Shown: positions 36,857-44,762 of the stretch, in pieces
How the letters are laid out: each line of letters opens with the position of its first letter
Numbering within the stretch: the stretch's first letter is position 1
NCBI GenBank assembly: GCA_904419285.1
Contig: CAJFQZ010000008.1
Coordinates: forward strand, 62,001 to 126,000
Origin: Lachnospiraceae bacterium UBA1818
Lineage (GTDB): Bacteria > Bacillota > Clostridia > Lachnospirales > Lachnospiraceae
Reading direction: 5' to 3'
Length of the DNA stretch: 64,000 nucleotides
Notes under the pieces: generated by a model
The model's database searches: none
Seen by the model: the letters and a program-made list of their open reading frames with translations, nothing else
What the model was told of the DNA's origin: nothing
Position numbers and translations under genes: made by a program

Positions 36857-37798
36857 TTATTCATCGAAAAGAGGAGTGGAAAAATATCTCTCCGCCGTAT
36901 CGGGAAGCACTGTTACCACAGTTTTCCCCTTCCCAAGCTTCCGCGCCAGCTTCAGAGCCGCCGCCACATTGGTGCCGGACGAGATCCCGCACATGATTCC
37001 TTCCTTGGACGCCAGTTCCTGGGATGTCCGGATCGCTTCCTCATCCGTCACGATACAGATTTCATCATAGATACCCATATTCAGAATAGCCGGGATCACA
37101 CCGTCACCGATCCCCATCTGCAGATGGGTCCCGATGGATCCTCCGGAGAGGATCGCCGCATGTTCCGGTTCCACTGCCCAGATCTCTATCTCCGGGTTCT
37201 TCTCTCTGAGCACCTCGCCAATGCCGGTGATCGTACCGCCCGTCCCGATGCCGGAGCAGAATCCGTCGATGGGACAGTCTGTCTGTTCCAGGATCTCAGC
37301 TGCCGTCCGGTCTCTGTGCACGGCAGGGTTTGCCGGATTTTCAAACTGCTGCGGGACGAACACCCTCGGATCTTCCTCTGCCATTCGAAGAGCCGTGTTC
37401 AGGCACTCCTCGATGCATGCTCCGATATTGCCGGCGTCATGGATCAGGATCACTTCGGCTCCATAATGCTTCACCAGTTTTCTCCTCTCCTCGCTGACCG
37501 AATCCGGCATGATGATCTTCGTCTGATAGCCGCGCACCGCGCCGACCAGCGCGAGACCGATCCCCTGATTTCCGCTGGTGGGCTCCACGATGATCGTGTC
37601 TTCCCGGATCAGCCCCTGCTTCTCCGCCTCGCGGATCATATTATATGCCGTCCTCGTCTTAATGGAGCCTCCCACATTCAGCCCCTCAAATTTGACCAGG
37701 ATCTGCGCGCTGTCCTCCTCTGCCATGCGGTTCAGACGGATCAGCGGCGTATTTCCCATTGCCTCTAATATATTATTATAAATCACTGCCGTTTCCAT
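36857..37798 (-). CDS. Cysteine synthase family PLP enzyme
   Basis: A 313-residue fold type II PLP enzyme of the O-acetylserine sulfhydrylase family, which makes cysteine from O-acetylserine and sulfide. The PLP lysine lies in NVGGSIKTRTAYNMI (about 40-54), where CysK normally has NPGGSVKDR. The substrate loop is TSGNQGIGLA rather than TSGNTGIGLA. The phosphate loop GTGGTITG is intact (about 181-188). The changes next to the lysine and in the asparagine loop may alter substrate choice, so a role in other beta-replacement reactions is possible. The gene has its own promoter with three CAACTTTAC sites. Confidence 0.8.
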   Translation of the reverse strand: METAVIYNNILEAMGNTPLIRLNRMAEEDSAQILVKFEGLNVGGSIKTRTAYNMIREAEKQGLIREDTIIVEPTSGNQGIGLALVGAVRGYQTKIIMPDSVSEERRKLVKHYGAEVILIHDAGNIGACIEECLNTALRMAEEDPRVFVPQQFENPANPAVHRDRTAAEILEQTDCPIDGFCSGIGTGGTITGIGEVLREKNPEIEIWAVEPEHAAILSGGSIGTHLQMGIGDGVIPAILNMGIYDEICIVTDEEAIRTSQELASKEGIMCGISSGTNVAAALKLARKLGKGKTVVTVLPDTAERYFSTPLFDE

Positions 37799-37830
37799 AC
37801 CTTTCCGCTGCTTATTGCTTACACTGCAGC

Positions 37831-37922
37831 CAACTTTACTATTATATTACGCCCGACGGAAGAACTCAACTGATTTCTTCAACTTTACCGTTTACTGTTG
37901 TTCAACTTTACCGTTTACTGTT
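37831..37922 (-). promoter_or_regulatory. cysK-family promoter with three operator-like sites
   Basis: TTGAGT (37869-37864), 17 bases and TATAAT (37846-37841) form the promoter. Two 22-base copies of a sequence containing CAACTTTACCGTTTACTG lie at 37878-37899 and 37901-37922, just upstream of the -35. A third CAACTTTAC is at 37831-37839, over the transcript start. Sites on both sides of a promoter suggest a repressor or dual regulator; which one is unknown. Confidence 0.7.
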
Positions 37923-37973
37923 CACAGCTCTTTTTATTGTACTTGACATTTCCCGGCTTGGCAAGACAGAACA

Positions 37974-38044
37974 AAGGCCGCGGAGAGACCGCCGCAGACC
38001 GGTTTCCTGCCGTTTCTGTCTGCTGGTGATCTTTCCGCGGCCTT
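37974..38044 (-). terminator. Terminator of the spoIIIA operon
   Basis: An 11-base-pair GC-rich stem (AAGGCCGCGGA against TCCGCGGCCTT) encloses about 49 bases and lies 24 bases after the spoIIIAH stop. TTGTTCTG follows. The large loop can form an inner hairpin. Confidence 0.65.
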
Positions 38045-38067
38045 CCCGCGTGGAAGCGCTTCTGGAT

Positions 38068-38679
38068 TCACTCATGGATCGGAGTGATCACAATATTCTC
38101 CGGCGCAATGTCCGTCTTTCTTGTCACGATGTCCTCGATCTGGGCGCGGTTGGCATCTGTCAGCTCATCCGCCTTGACGACCACATCCGCCGAATCCTCC
38201 GTAAGGCTCACGACAGCCTCGGAAAATCCCTTCGTCGCCATCAGCGTCTCGATCGCATTCTCCTGTTCGGAGAGTTCTGTCATCTGCACCATCTGAGCCA
38301 CCGCGTCCTGCTTCTCTGCATCACTCAGATTCGTATTGTCAATGATCGCCTGGAGAGTCTCCTTATTCTGAGCGCGCACCTGCTCTCTGGAGACCTTCGC
38401 CTGCGCCACGGTGCTGTCCGCCGTGCCGCTGGTGAGCACTGCTTCCCCCGGCGTTCCTTCTGTCTCCGAATCATTGCTTGCAATGTCCTCTGTGGACGTC
38501 TCAATATCATCCTGGGATATATCCAGGAGTTCCTGATTTGCAAGGTCTGCATTCGCCTCTTCTGTGCTCCCCGAAGAGTCTCCGAACAGTTTTCCCGAAT
38601 AGTTCAGATACCCGGCCACCGCGATCATGACGGCGAGAGTCGCGATAATGATCTGGTTCTTCTTGAACAAACGTTTCAC
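38068..38679 (-). CDS. spoIIIAH: Stage III sporulation protein AH
   Basis: A 203-residue mother-cell membrane protein with one N-terminal membrane helix (NQIIIATLAVMIAVAGYLNY) and a C-terminal YscJ/FliF-like ring-building domain (about 110-203). SpoIIIAH binds forespore SpoIIQ across the engulfment space to make the feeding-tube channel. The linker is acidic and low in complexity. It is the last gene of the operon, 16 bases after spoIIIAG. Confidence 0.92.
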   Translation of the reverse strand: MKRLFKKNQIIIATLAVMIAVAGYLNYSGKLFGDSSGSTEEANADLANQELLDISQDDIETSTEDIASNDSETEGTPGEAVLTSGTADSTVAQAKVSREQVRAQNKETLQAIIDNTNLSDAEKQDAVAQMVQMTELSEQENAIETLMATKGFSEAVVSLTEDSADVVVKADELTDANRAQIEDIVTRKTDIAPENIVITPIHE

Positions 38680-38695
38680 TTGATAATCCTCCTTT

Positions 38696-39304
38696 TTATG
38701 TATCAGCCCGTTTCATTATTTTAATCTTATGCGCTTCCACACCGAATAATGCCTGGACCGCTTCTGTGATATTCTGCACGACGACCGCATTGTCTCCGCC
38801 GTCGGCGATAATGATCACACCTTCGATCTCCGGTGTGAGTTCCTTGCTCACATACGGTGTCTGTGATCCGTCTGAATCCTGTTCGTATATACTCGTTTTA
38901 TCAGAAGAAGTGTCCTGGGCAGTCCTTGTTCCGCCGCCGCTGTCTGTCTCTTCTGTTGTCTGAGTGGAACTCTGCTGATCTTTTTCCACGATCTTCTGCC
39001 CTGAAGACTTCAGCGTGATCATGACCTTCACCCGTCCAACCCCTTCCACATACTGCAGTGCCTGCGCTGTCTTTTCTTCCAGATACGCCTCGTAGGACGA
39101 CGGATCCGTCTCCGCCCGGACAGCAGCCGGTTCTGTCTCTGCGCCGCCTTCCTTACCATCTCCTTCCTTTCCATCCGGGACAGGAAGGACGATGACAAAG
39201 AGAAGAACACCGGCGAGCAGAAGGATTAAGAGCTGGTTTTTCTTCGGAAGCTTCTCCCCCGTGCGCACACCTTCCAGCCATCTCCTGAGCTTACTCTTCT
39301 CCAA
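38696..39304 (-). CDS. spoIIIAG: Stage III sporulation protein AG
   Basis: A 202-residue single-pass membrane protein (helix LLILLLAGVLLFVIVLPV, about 25-42) with a ring-building domain containing YVEGVGRVKVMITLKSSGQ and GVIIIADGGDNAVVVQNITEAVQALFGV (the latter recognised in part). In Bacillus it forms the 30-subunit ring of the SpoIIIA-SpoIIQ channel. A low-complexity serine/threonine-rich insert lies between. It overlaps spoIIIAF by 14 bases. Confidence 0.93.
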   Translation of the reverse strand: MEKSKLRRWLEGVRTGEKLPKKNQLLILLLAGVLLFVIVLPVPDGKEGDGKEGGAETEPAAVRAETDPSSYEAYLEEKTAQALQYVEGVGRVKVMITLKSSGQKIVEKDQQSSTQTTEETDSGGGTRTAQDTSSDKTSIYEQDSDGSQTPYVSKELTPEIEGVIIIADGGDNAVVVQNITEAVQALFGVEAHKIKIMKRADT

Positions 39305-39671
39305 TCCTGATCTCCTCCACTTCTATCCGGCCTCCGTTCTCCTCATCTTCCTCGTTTTCCATATATCCCCGGTATTCTTCCGGGACAAAGTCCAGAAGAT
39401 CCGCATTCCGGAACATCTCCTCCGCATCCTCGATCTCCTTTCTGTCCATCTCATACTCCCGGCTTTTATACAGGCTGGTAAACTCCTCCGCCATTCCGGT
39501 CAGGTTCAGAAGCGGTGTGAACAGGAGCAGGATCAGCATCAGCCCCGAAAAAAAACGGATATATTTTTCATAGTCCTTCCCAGGTATAGCGTGCATCACC
39601 GCTGAGACGAGGATCAGATACACTGCAATATTCTGTATCCAGTCATACAGCTGACGAAACATTGTTCTCAC
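39291..39671 (-). CDS. spoIIIAF: Stage III sporulation protein AF
   Basis: A 126-residue protein with two N-terminal membrane helices (IQNIAVYLILVSAVMHAI and FFSGLMLILLLFTPLLNL) and an acidic soluble tail. That topology, the QLYDWIQNIAVYLI start and the operon position identify SpoIIIAF. The tail is shorter than in Bacillus (about 206 residues in total). Confidence 0.88.
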   Translation of the reverse strand: MRTMFRQLYDWIQNIAVYLILVSAVMHAIPGKDYEKYIRFFSGLMLILLLFTPLLNLTGMAEEFTSLYKSREYEMDRKEIEDAEEMFRNADLLDFVPEEYRGYMENEEDEENGGRIEVEEIRIGEE

Positions 39672-39675
39672 TCCC

Positions 39676-40941
39676 TTACGTTGTAGACGCTGCCACGACG
39701 GCGATCGTCAGCAGGAACAGCAGGCCGGATGAAAAGAGCACTCTGACCAGCAGTTCATATCCCTCGCTCACACTGCCGATACAGTCCGTGATCCGTTTGT
39801 CGGACACCGGCTGGACCAGCGCCGACGCCAGCTTATACAGAAAAGCCAGGATCAGCATCTGCAGGATCGGGACGGCACAGAGGATTACCGCGATGAGAGC
39901 TCCTGCCATTCCGATGCCGTTCTTGATCAGCACCGCAGTCCCCAGCACCACCTCCGCTGCTCCGCCGACCGCGTTGCCGATCCAGGGGAGCGCCTCTGCT
40001 GTCCTGGTGAGCGCACTTCTTTTCAGTGTATCAATGGCAGGAGCCAGAAGTCCCTGGACCACATTGACACCGATGATGCAGGTGACCAGTGTCTTCAGGA
40101 TCCAGGACACAAGCTTCTGAAGAAGTTCTGCCAGTTCTGAGAGCGCATTTTCCCCGGTAAGATTCCCCAGTACACGGACCATGAGATAGACATTGATCAG
40201 CGGGAGCAGGAACCGGACCACGACCACTTCTGCCAGATAGATCAGGAACAGGACCGCATTATAGAAGAACATCGCCGTCACACTGCCGGAAGCGAGAGCA
40301 ACTGCCAGAAAATAGCTCGGGCAGAGGACCTGCATGAAATCTGTCAGCGCGCCCAGCCTCTCCTCCACTCCCGCGGCAGCTACCCGGAACGCGGTCAGGC
40401 AGAGCGCGATCAGCAGTATATAAAGGACGTAAAAACTGAGTTCCGATACCTGCCGGCTGCGGAAAGCTCCTGCGAAATTCGTAAACACTGCGGCCGCAAG
40501 AGCGATCAGCAGCATGTAGACAAGATTCTGTCTGTTGTAGCGAAACTCGTAGAAAACCTGATCCGAGAGATATTTCATAAACAGTTCCCCGACCCCATCC
40601 AGATCCCCGGAGGTCAGCATGGTGACGATCTCTGAAAAGGACGTCTTCTGTTCCGGGAACATGACGGCAAGACTGTCCTCCACCTCATCAAAGTCAAATG
40701 CTTCCAGAAGGGAGGATTCCGTTTTTTTCTGAAGTTCATCCCGTTCCTCCTCTGTCAGCGTCAGCCCCTCCTGTTCTTCCGCACCGATGCTGTCCGCTTC
40801 GCCGTTTTCTGCTCCTCCTCCCGTTCCGAAGTCTGACGTCTCTTCCTGCGCCGTCACCGTAACGTCCCGGCTCCACAAAACAGCAGACGCGGTCAGGAAG
40901 AACACCAGGAGCAGGACCGCCTTCCCTGTTCTCCTTCTCAT
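39676..40941 (-). CDS. spoIIIAE: Stage III sporulation protein AE
   Basis: A 421-residue polytopic membrane protein, the export-gate-like component of the SpoIIIA complex. It has an N-terminal signal-like helix (KAVLLLVFFLTASAVLW), a soluble acidic stretch, then about eight helices. The central PLINVYLMVRVLGNLTGENALSELAELLQ region (described in part) is characteristic. Its start overlaps spoIIIAD by ATGA. Confidence 0.94.
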   Translation of the reverse strand: MRRRTGKAVLLLVFFLTASAVLWSRDVTVTAQEETSDFGTGGGAENGEADSIGAEEQEGLTLTEEERDELQKKTESSLLEAFDFDEVEDSLAVMFPEQKTSFSEIVTMLTSGDLDGVGELFMKYLSDQVFYEFRYNRQNLVYMLLIALAAAVFTNFAGAFRSRQVSELSFYVLYILLIALCLTAFRVAAAGVEERLGALTDFMQVLCPSYFLAVALASGSVTAMFFYNAVLFLIYLAEVVVVRFLLPLINVYLMVRVLGNLTGENALSELAELLQKLVSWILKTLVTCIIGVNVVQGLLAPAIDTLKRSALTRTAEALPWIGNAVGGAAEVVLGTAVLIKNGIGMAGALIAVILCAVPILQMLILAFLYKLASALVQPVSDKRITDCIGSVSEGYELLVRVLFSSGLLFLLTIAVVAASTT

Positions 40942-41324
40942 GCCAGGAACTCCTGTATGGTCTCCAGAAGCGCCAGAAGCACGGGCATGCCGAGCGCCAG
41001 GATCGTGAGCTTGCTGAAGATCTCGATCTGGGATGCGATCGTCTGATAACCTGCGTCCCTGCAGATACCGGAAGAGAACTCCGCGATGTAGGTGATCCCA
41101 ATCATCTTCAGCATGGTGGCGAGATATCCTGCATCCATATTGATATAAGAGCTGATCTGCTCCACCGTACTGATGAAGATCTCCAGCCGGTCAATGATGC
41201 ACACAAACAGAAAAATCCCCGCCGCCACACTCATATAGATGCCGTATTCTGTTTTTCCACTCTTAAACTGCACTGCCAGGAGCGCTCCCAGAACGCCGAC
41301 GATCCCGACCTGTACTACATTCAT
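40938..41324 (-). CDS. spoIIIAD: Stage III sporulation protein AD
   Basis: A 128-residue protein with four membrane helices (VGIVGVLGALLAVQF at the start, LTILALGMPVLLALLETI at the end). It resembles the small export-apparatus proteins of the SpoIIIA complex. Unlike its neighbours it is not coupled to the gene before it: 108 bases containing interleaved inverted repeats separate it from spoIIIAC. The Shine-Dalgarno GGGGGGAGAG is strong. Confidence 0.93.
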   Translation of the reverse strand: MNVVQVGIVGVLGALLAVQFKSGKTEYGIYMSVAAGIFLFVCIIDRLEIFISTVEQISSYINMDAGYLATMLKMIGITYIAEFSSGICRDAGYQTIASQIEIFSKLTILALGMPVLLALLETIQEFLA

Positions 41325-41346
41325 CTCTCTCCCCCCTGATATAAAG

Positions 41347-41406
41347 CCTGCCGGCTCGTTTGCTCCGCCAGTCTGTTTTCTGACCGGCAGGATAAGACAG
41401 ACTGGC
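41347..41406 (-). promoter_or_regulatory. Interleaved inverted repeats between spoIIIAC and spoIIIAD
   Basis: On the transcript the order is GCCAGTCTG (41406-41398), CCTGCCGG (41391-41384), CAGACTGGC (41375-41367) and CCGGCAGG (41354-41347). The first pairs perfectly with the third (nine base pairs) and the second with the fourth (eight). Because the pairs interleave, they can form either an H-type pseudoknot or two exclusive hairpins. The element ends 23 bases before the spoIIIAD start. No known RNA family recognised. Confidence 0.65.
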
Positions 41407-41432
41407 AGGAGCTGTCTTTGCCGGAACCTTGT

Positions 41433-41627
41433 TCAGAGCGAGAACATCTGCCTGATCGAAAGGAACAGGTCGTAGATATATGGAAGCACCCAGGACAGGA
41501 CGAGAATCAGCCCCGCCAGGCTCGTCAGAAACGCCTGTTCGTCCCTTCCGCTGTGCTTGAGCACCTGGCTCAGTATGGAGACGAGAATCCCAACCGCCGC
41601 GATTTTGAATATCAGATTTATGCTCAT
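41433..41627 (-). CDS. spoIIIAC: Stage III sporulation protein AC
   Basis: A 64-residue protein with two membrane helices (LIFKIAAVGILVSILSQVL and FLTSLAGLILVLSWVLPYI). Size, the motif HSGRDEQAFLTSLAG between the helices and location identify SpoIIIAC. It starts 12 bases after spoIIIAB. Confidence 0.93.
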   Translation of the reverse strand: MSINLIFKIAAVGILVSILSQVLKHSGRDEQAFLTSLAGLILVLSWVLPYIYDLFLSIRQMFSL

Positions 41628-41639
41628 GATTCCTCCCTG

Positions 41640-42158
41640 TCAGAGCAGGACTACGACAAGGAAGATGCCGCTCATCACCCCCAGGCAGCGGCTGATCTTC
41701 CGCTTTGTCGCAAGCCCCTCCCTCAGTTTCTCGATCTCCAGATCCATCCGGTTCAGATACATTGTAAGTGAACGGTCCAGCGTATCTCTGTCAGACTGCC
41801 CGAGAAAAGTCCCCAGCTCTTTCAGAAAGATCGAATGGGTGCTTTTCAGGTTCAGATCTTTCAGCCACCGGTCGATCCCCCTGTTCCAGATCCTTGCAAA
41901 TGCAGACTCCTCCCTCTGATCGATCTCCGAAGCCACATTTTTCAGCCATGAGGCGCAGGGCTCTCTCACTCTTCCTCCGATCGAACGGAAGATCTCTGAG
42001 AGAGGCGCCCCTGTATACTCCATCTCCCCCCTGATCAGCCCGACAATATATCTGAGATAAAGCATTTTATCAAGATAACGCTTCAGATCCGCCCCGTACA
42101 GATATCCCGCTCCGCTGGTCGCCGTAATGATAAGTACCGCTCCGATCACTCTCTGCAC
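41640..42158 (-). CDS. spoIIIAB: Stage III sporulation protein AB
   Basis: A 172-residue protein resembling the type II secretion F-protein-like SpoIIIAB. An N-terminal hydrophobic helix (RVIGAVLIITATSGAGYLYG) is followed by YLRYIVGLIRGEMEYTGAPLSEIF (described in part, about 36-59), and a C-terminal helix (CLGVMSGIFLVVVLL). The start overlaps spoIIIAA by 13 bases. Confidence 0.93.
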   Translation of the reverse strand: MQRVIGAVLIITATSGAGYLYGADLKRYLDKMLYLRYIVGLIRGEMEYTGAPLSEIFRSIGGRVREPCASWLKNVASEIDQREESAFARIWNRGIDRWLKDLNLKSTHSIFLKELGTFLGQSDRDTLDRSLTMYLNRMDLEIEKLREGLATKRKISRCLGVMSGIFLVVVLL

Positions 42159-43084
42159 AGCACACTCCCCCGCTCATCATAGATTTCCCGGATCTCTCCG
42201 GGGTGTTTTCCGTTTCCCAGTACCACATACCGCTCAAACATTCTCCGGCGGATCATCTCTCCCAGGACCGGCTTCTTCTTTGCCTCGTCCATATCCAGCC
42301 CGTGAACGCTCGCAATCAGCTTGCATCCGCACTGCATCGCATACTCAATGGCATGGATATCCTCGCTCGTCCCGATCTCATCCACGGCGATCACCTGCGG
42401 CGCCATGGAGCGAATGAGCATGATCATTCCTTCCGCTTTCGGACAGCAGTCCAGTATATCCGTCCTGGATCCCAGATGGTTCTGCGCGATCCCCAGATAA
42501 CAGCCGCCCAGCTCAGAGCGCTCATCCACCACTCCCACGGAACATCCCTTAACGTACCGGTTCCCGTCCGAGATCTGCCGGATCAGATCCCGGATCAGAG
42601 TCGTTTTCCCGCAGCACGGCGGAGAAATGATCAGGGTATGGCAGACCTGTCTGTTTTTCGTGATATATGGGAGAAGACTGTCCGCGCACCCGATGATCTC
42701 ATGAGATACCCGTATATTGACTGATGATATGTACTGGATATTCTTCACCTTGTCCTTATCCATGATTACCTTTCCTGCCACGCCTACTCTGTGCCCTCCT
42801 TCTACTGTGAGAAATCCCTGTCTCAGTTCATTTTCAAAAGCATAGAGGGAGTACCTGCTGATATATTCCATGGTCTCCCTCAGTTCTTCTTTTGTGACAA
42901 TATGGCCTCCTCTCTCTCCCGGCAGGACCAGTTCCCTGCCCGCGCAGCACACCCGCAGCGGCTGCCCGGTCCGCATCCTGATCTCCTGCAGACTATCGAA
43001 GTCCGGCACCTCTTCCTCTATGATCCTGCGCACACTTTTCGCCAGGATATGCAGTATCTGCGCTCTTCTGTCCTGTCTCTCCAT
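42146..43084 (-). CDS. spoIIIAA: Stage III sporulation protein AA, ATPase
   Basis: A 312-residue cytoplasmic ATPase of the secretion-ATPase type that powers the SpoIIIA-SpoIIQ channel. Walker A is SPPCCGKTTLIRDLIRQI (about 150-167; GxPxxGKT variant with CC), Walker B is PQVIAVDEIGTSEDI, and the N-terminal region is SLQEIRMRTGQPLRV. The true start is the ATG at 43084, with AGAGGTGG five bases upstream. The much longer open frame continuing to 43615 runs antisense through the VanZ terminator and is spurious. A sigma-E-like promoter lies just upstream. Confidence 0.95.
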   Translation of the reverse strand: MERQDRRAQILHILAKSVRRIIEEEVPDFDSLQEIRMRTGQPLRVCCAGRELVLPGERGGHIVTKEELRETMEYISRYSLYAFENELRQGFLTVEGGHRVGVAGKVIMDKDKVKNIQYISSVNIRVSHEIIGCADSLLPYITKNRQVCHTLIISPPCCGKTTLIRDLIRQISDGNRYVKGCSVGVVDERSELGGCYLGIAQNHLGSRTDILDCCPKAEGMIMLIRSMAPQVIAVDEIGTSEDIHAIEYAMQCGCKLIASVHGLDMDEAKKKPVLGEMIRRRMFERYVVLGNGKHPGEIREIYDERGSVLCRE

Positions 43085-43103
43085 CTTGTCCACCTCTTTA
43101 CAA

Positions 43104-43130
43104 AATATATGACGAGGCAGAAAAAATATG
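43104..43130 (-). promoter_or_regulatory. Sigma-E-like promoter of the spoIIIA operon
   Basis: CATATT (43130-43125) and CATATATT (43111-43104), with 15 bases between ATA and CATA, fit the sigma-E pattern (ATA, about 16 bases, CATACANT) with one change in the -10. In Bacillus this operon is sigma-E dependent, so both position and sequence agree. Confidence 0.65.
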
Positions 43131-43184
43131 ACCGTCAGATTGAAAGAAAGTTCTCGTGCGGTTACCTGAAGAGCTGATGACAAA

Positions 43185-43220
43185 AGCGCGTCCGGTCCCA
43201 GCTTTCCGGACCGGCCGCGC
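43185..43220 (-). terminator. Terminator of the VanZ gene
   Basis: A long GC-rich stem (GCGCGGCCGGTCC against GGACCGGACGCGC, with small mismatches) with an eight- to nine-base loop is followed by TTTTG on the minus strand, 37 bases after the stop. Confidence 0.75.
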
Positions 43221-43256
43221 CTGACACTCTGTTTATTCTGTTTATCTCTTCCACTC

Positions 43257-44672
43257 TTACTGCACCGCGGGAACCAGGACCGCATTCTCCGTATCTCCCT
43301 GGATCCGAAACGAATACACCGGCTGATAGAACCCCTTCGAATCCGTCTGATAGACAAGGGCGACATCTCCGAGAACAAGCTCCCCGGGTTCCTCCCCATA
43401 CCAGCGGAACTTTCCGTCCAGGATCTGCTCATAGGCCTCTTTCTCCGAGATGACCGCCATATCTTTATATTTCTCGCAGGCCACGATATAGTTCCTGATC
43501 TCTCCCATCCTGCCGTCCTCATACAGAGTGCAGGAGAGCTGCCCATTATAGAGGGTATCCCCGTCCCTCTGCTGATAAGCCGCGAAGACATACTGCCCTT
43601 CTCCCTGATTCTCAAACGTCATGCCGTCCGGCAGGTCGATCCCGTATCCTGACATGGCTTCGCGGACCTCAGATTCTTCTGCATCCGCGTCCGGCTCTGT
43701 CTCCTGCGAATCTGCGTCAAGAAGCCCGAAATCTATATAACTGAAGGTTCCTCCGGAGAAATCGATCCACAGCATTGTATTGTCCGTGCTGTAGTAAACT
43801 GCAGTCTCATCATAGAGATCCGTCCTGCTCTCGTCCGGCTCCTGTCCCAGACGGGCGAAGAACTCTTTCGCCATCGCTCCCGTCTCGTCCCTGCTCAGCA
43901 CAGATACTTTATACACAGGAGCTGTTCCGCTCTTCTGACTGTACACGGCGTCAGAACTGACCCGGACCCTGTCCATATCCTGACGGACAATATAGCTGGA
44001 CGGCAGATTTCCCAGTTCCTGTCTGCTGTAGACAATGATGACCGCCGCGAATGCCAGCCCTGCAGCGATCAGCGGGATCTGGAACGCTGCAGCGGCAGCG
44101 GCATGTGTCTTTTTCTTTTTCACGCTGCGGCAGATACACAGCACTGCAGCATAACCTCCGAAGCCGATCATAGTCCCAAGAAAATTGTTGAAGATATCAT
44201 CCATCTCCACCACGCCTCTGCCAAGCACAAGCTGTGCGAGCTCGATCAGGACAGTCAGGAGAAATCCCGCCAGATATGTGACCCAGAACTTCCGGAAGAT
44301 CCGTATCCCCGCCGGCAGAAGGAATCCGAGAGGGACGAACAGCAGAATGTTCAGGACCAGGTTCCTCCACTGGACCGCGGAAAAGCTGTTCCACGCCTCC
44401 CGATAGGAATAGAAAAGTGGCATGACCCGTCCTCCGGCCCAGGAATCGCTCCGATTCAGCAGGGTCGCGGCAAGGAGTACTGTCAGATAACACAGGAAAG
44501 CAGCGCACCACACCACTCTTGCTGCTCTCAGCCGCCTTGTCCCCTTCATGAGTTTTCTGTAAACGATATAATACCCTGCAGCCGCGGCAAGCCCCACAGC
44601 CAGCACGAGGATCAGCCCAAGCGCCAGATACTGCTTTGCCATCGACAGGATTGCTTCCAGTGTCATATCCAT
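43257..44672 (-). CDS. VanZ-family membrane protein with extracellular C-terminal domain
   Basis: The N-terminal half (about 1-215 of 471 residues) is a VanZ domain with five membrane helices and the motifs NLVLNILLFVPLGFLLPAG and ELAQLVLGRGVVEMDDIFNNFLG (recognised in part). VanZ proteins affect susceptibility to glycopeptides such as teicoplanin by an unclear mechanism. A further helix leads to a 240-residue extracellular domain with repeated beta strands (YVFAAYQQRDGDTLYNG, LVLGDVALVYQTDSKGFYQP), which reminds me of YycI/YycH-like domains that sense or inhibit the WalK kinase. That likeness is tentative. AGGAGG precedes the chosen start. No van resistance genes lie nearby. Confidence 0.75.
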   Translation of the reverse strand: MDMTLEAILSMAKQYLALGLILVLAVGLAAAAGYYIVYRKLMKGTRRLRAARVVWCAAFLCYLTVLLAATLLNRSDSWAGGRVMPLFYSYREAWNSFSAVQWRNLVLNILLFVPLGFLLPAGIRIFRKFWVTYLAGFLLTVLIELAQLVLGRGVVEMDDIFNNFLGTMIGFGGYAAVLCICRSVKKKKTHAAAAAAFQIPLIAAGLAFAAVIIVYSRQELGNLPSSYIVRQDMDRVRVSSDAVYSQKSGTAPVYKVSVLSRDETGAMAKEFFARLGQEPDESRTDLYDETAVYYSTDNTMLWIDFSGGTFSYIDFGLLDADSQETEPDADAEESEVREAMSGYGIDLPDGMTFENQGEGQYVFAAYQQRDGDTLYNGQLSCTLYEDGRMGEIRNYIVACEKYKDMAVISEKEAYEQILDGKFRWYGEEPGELVLGDVALVYQTDSKGFYQPVYSFRIQGDTENAVLVPAVQ

Positions 44673-44762
44673 TTTTCCTCCTCTTCCCTTATAATTTTTG
44701 ATTTGCTTCGGATCTCCGGTGTTCTGCTTTCCCATCCCGCTGCTCCTGCACGGGACAAAAGA

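Noticed and set aside
43085-43615. N-terminal extension of spoIIIAA to 489 codons
   Set aside because: It would cross the VanZ gene and its terminator in antisense. The ATG at 43084 has the ribosome site and gives the family's normal length.
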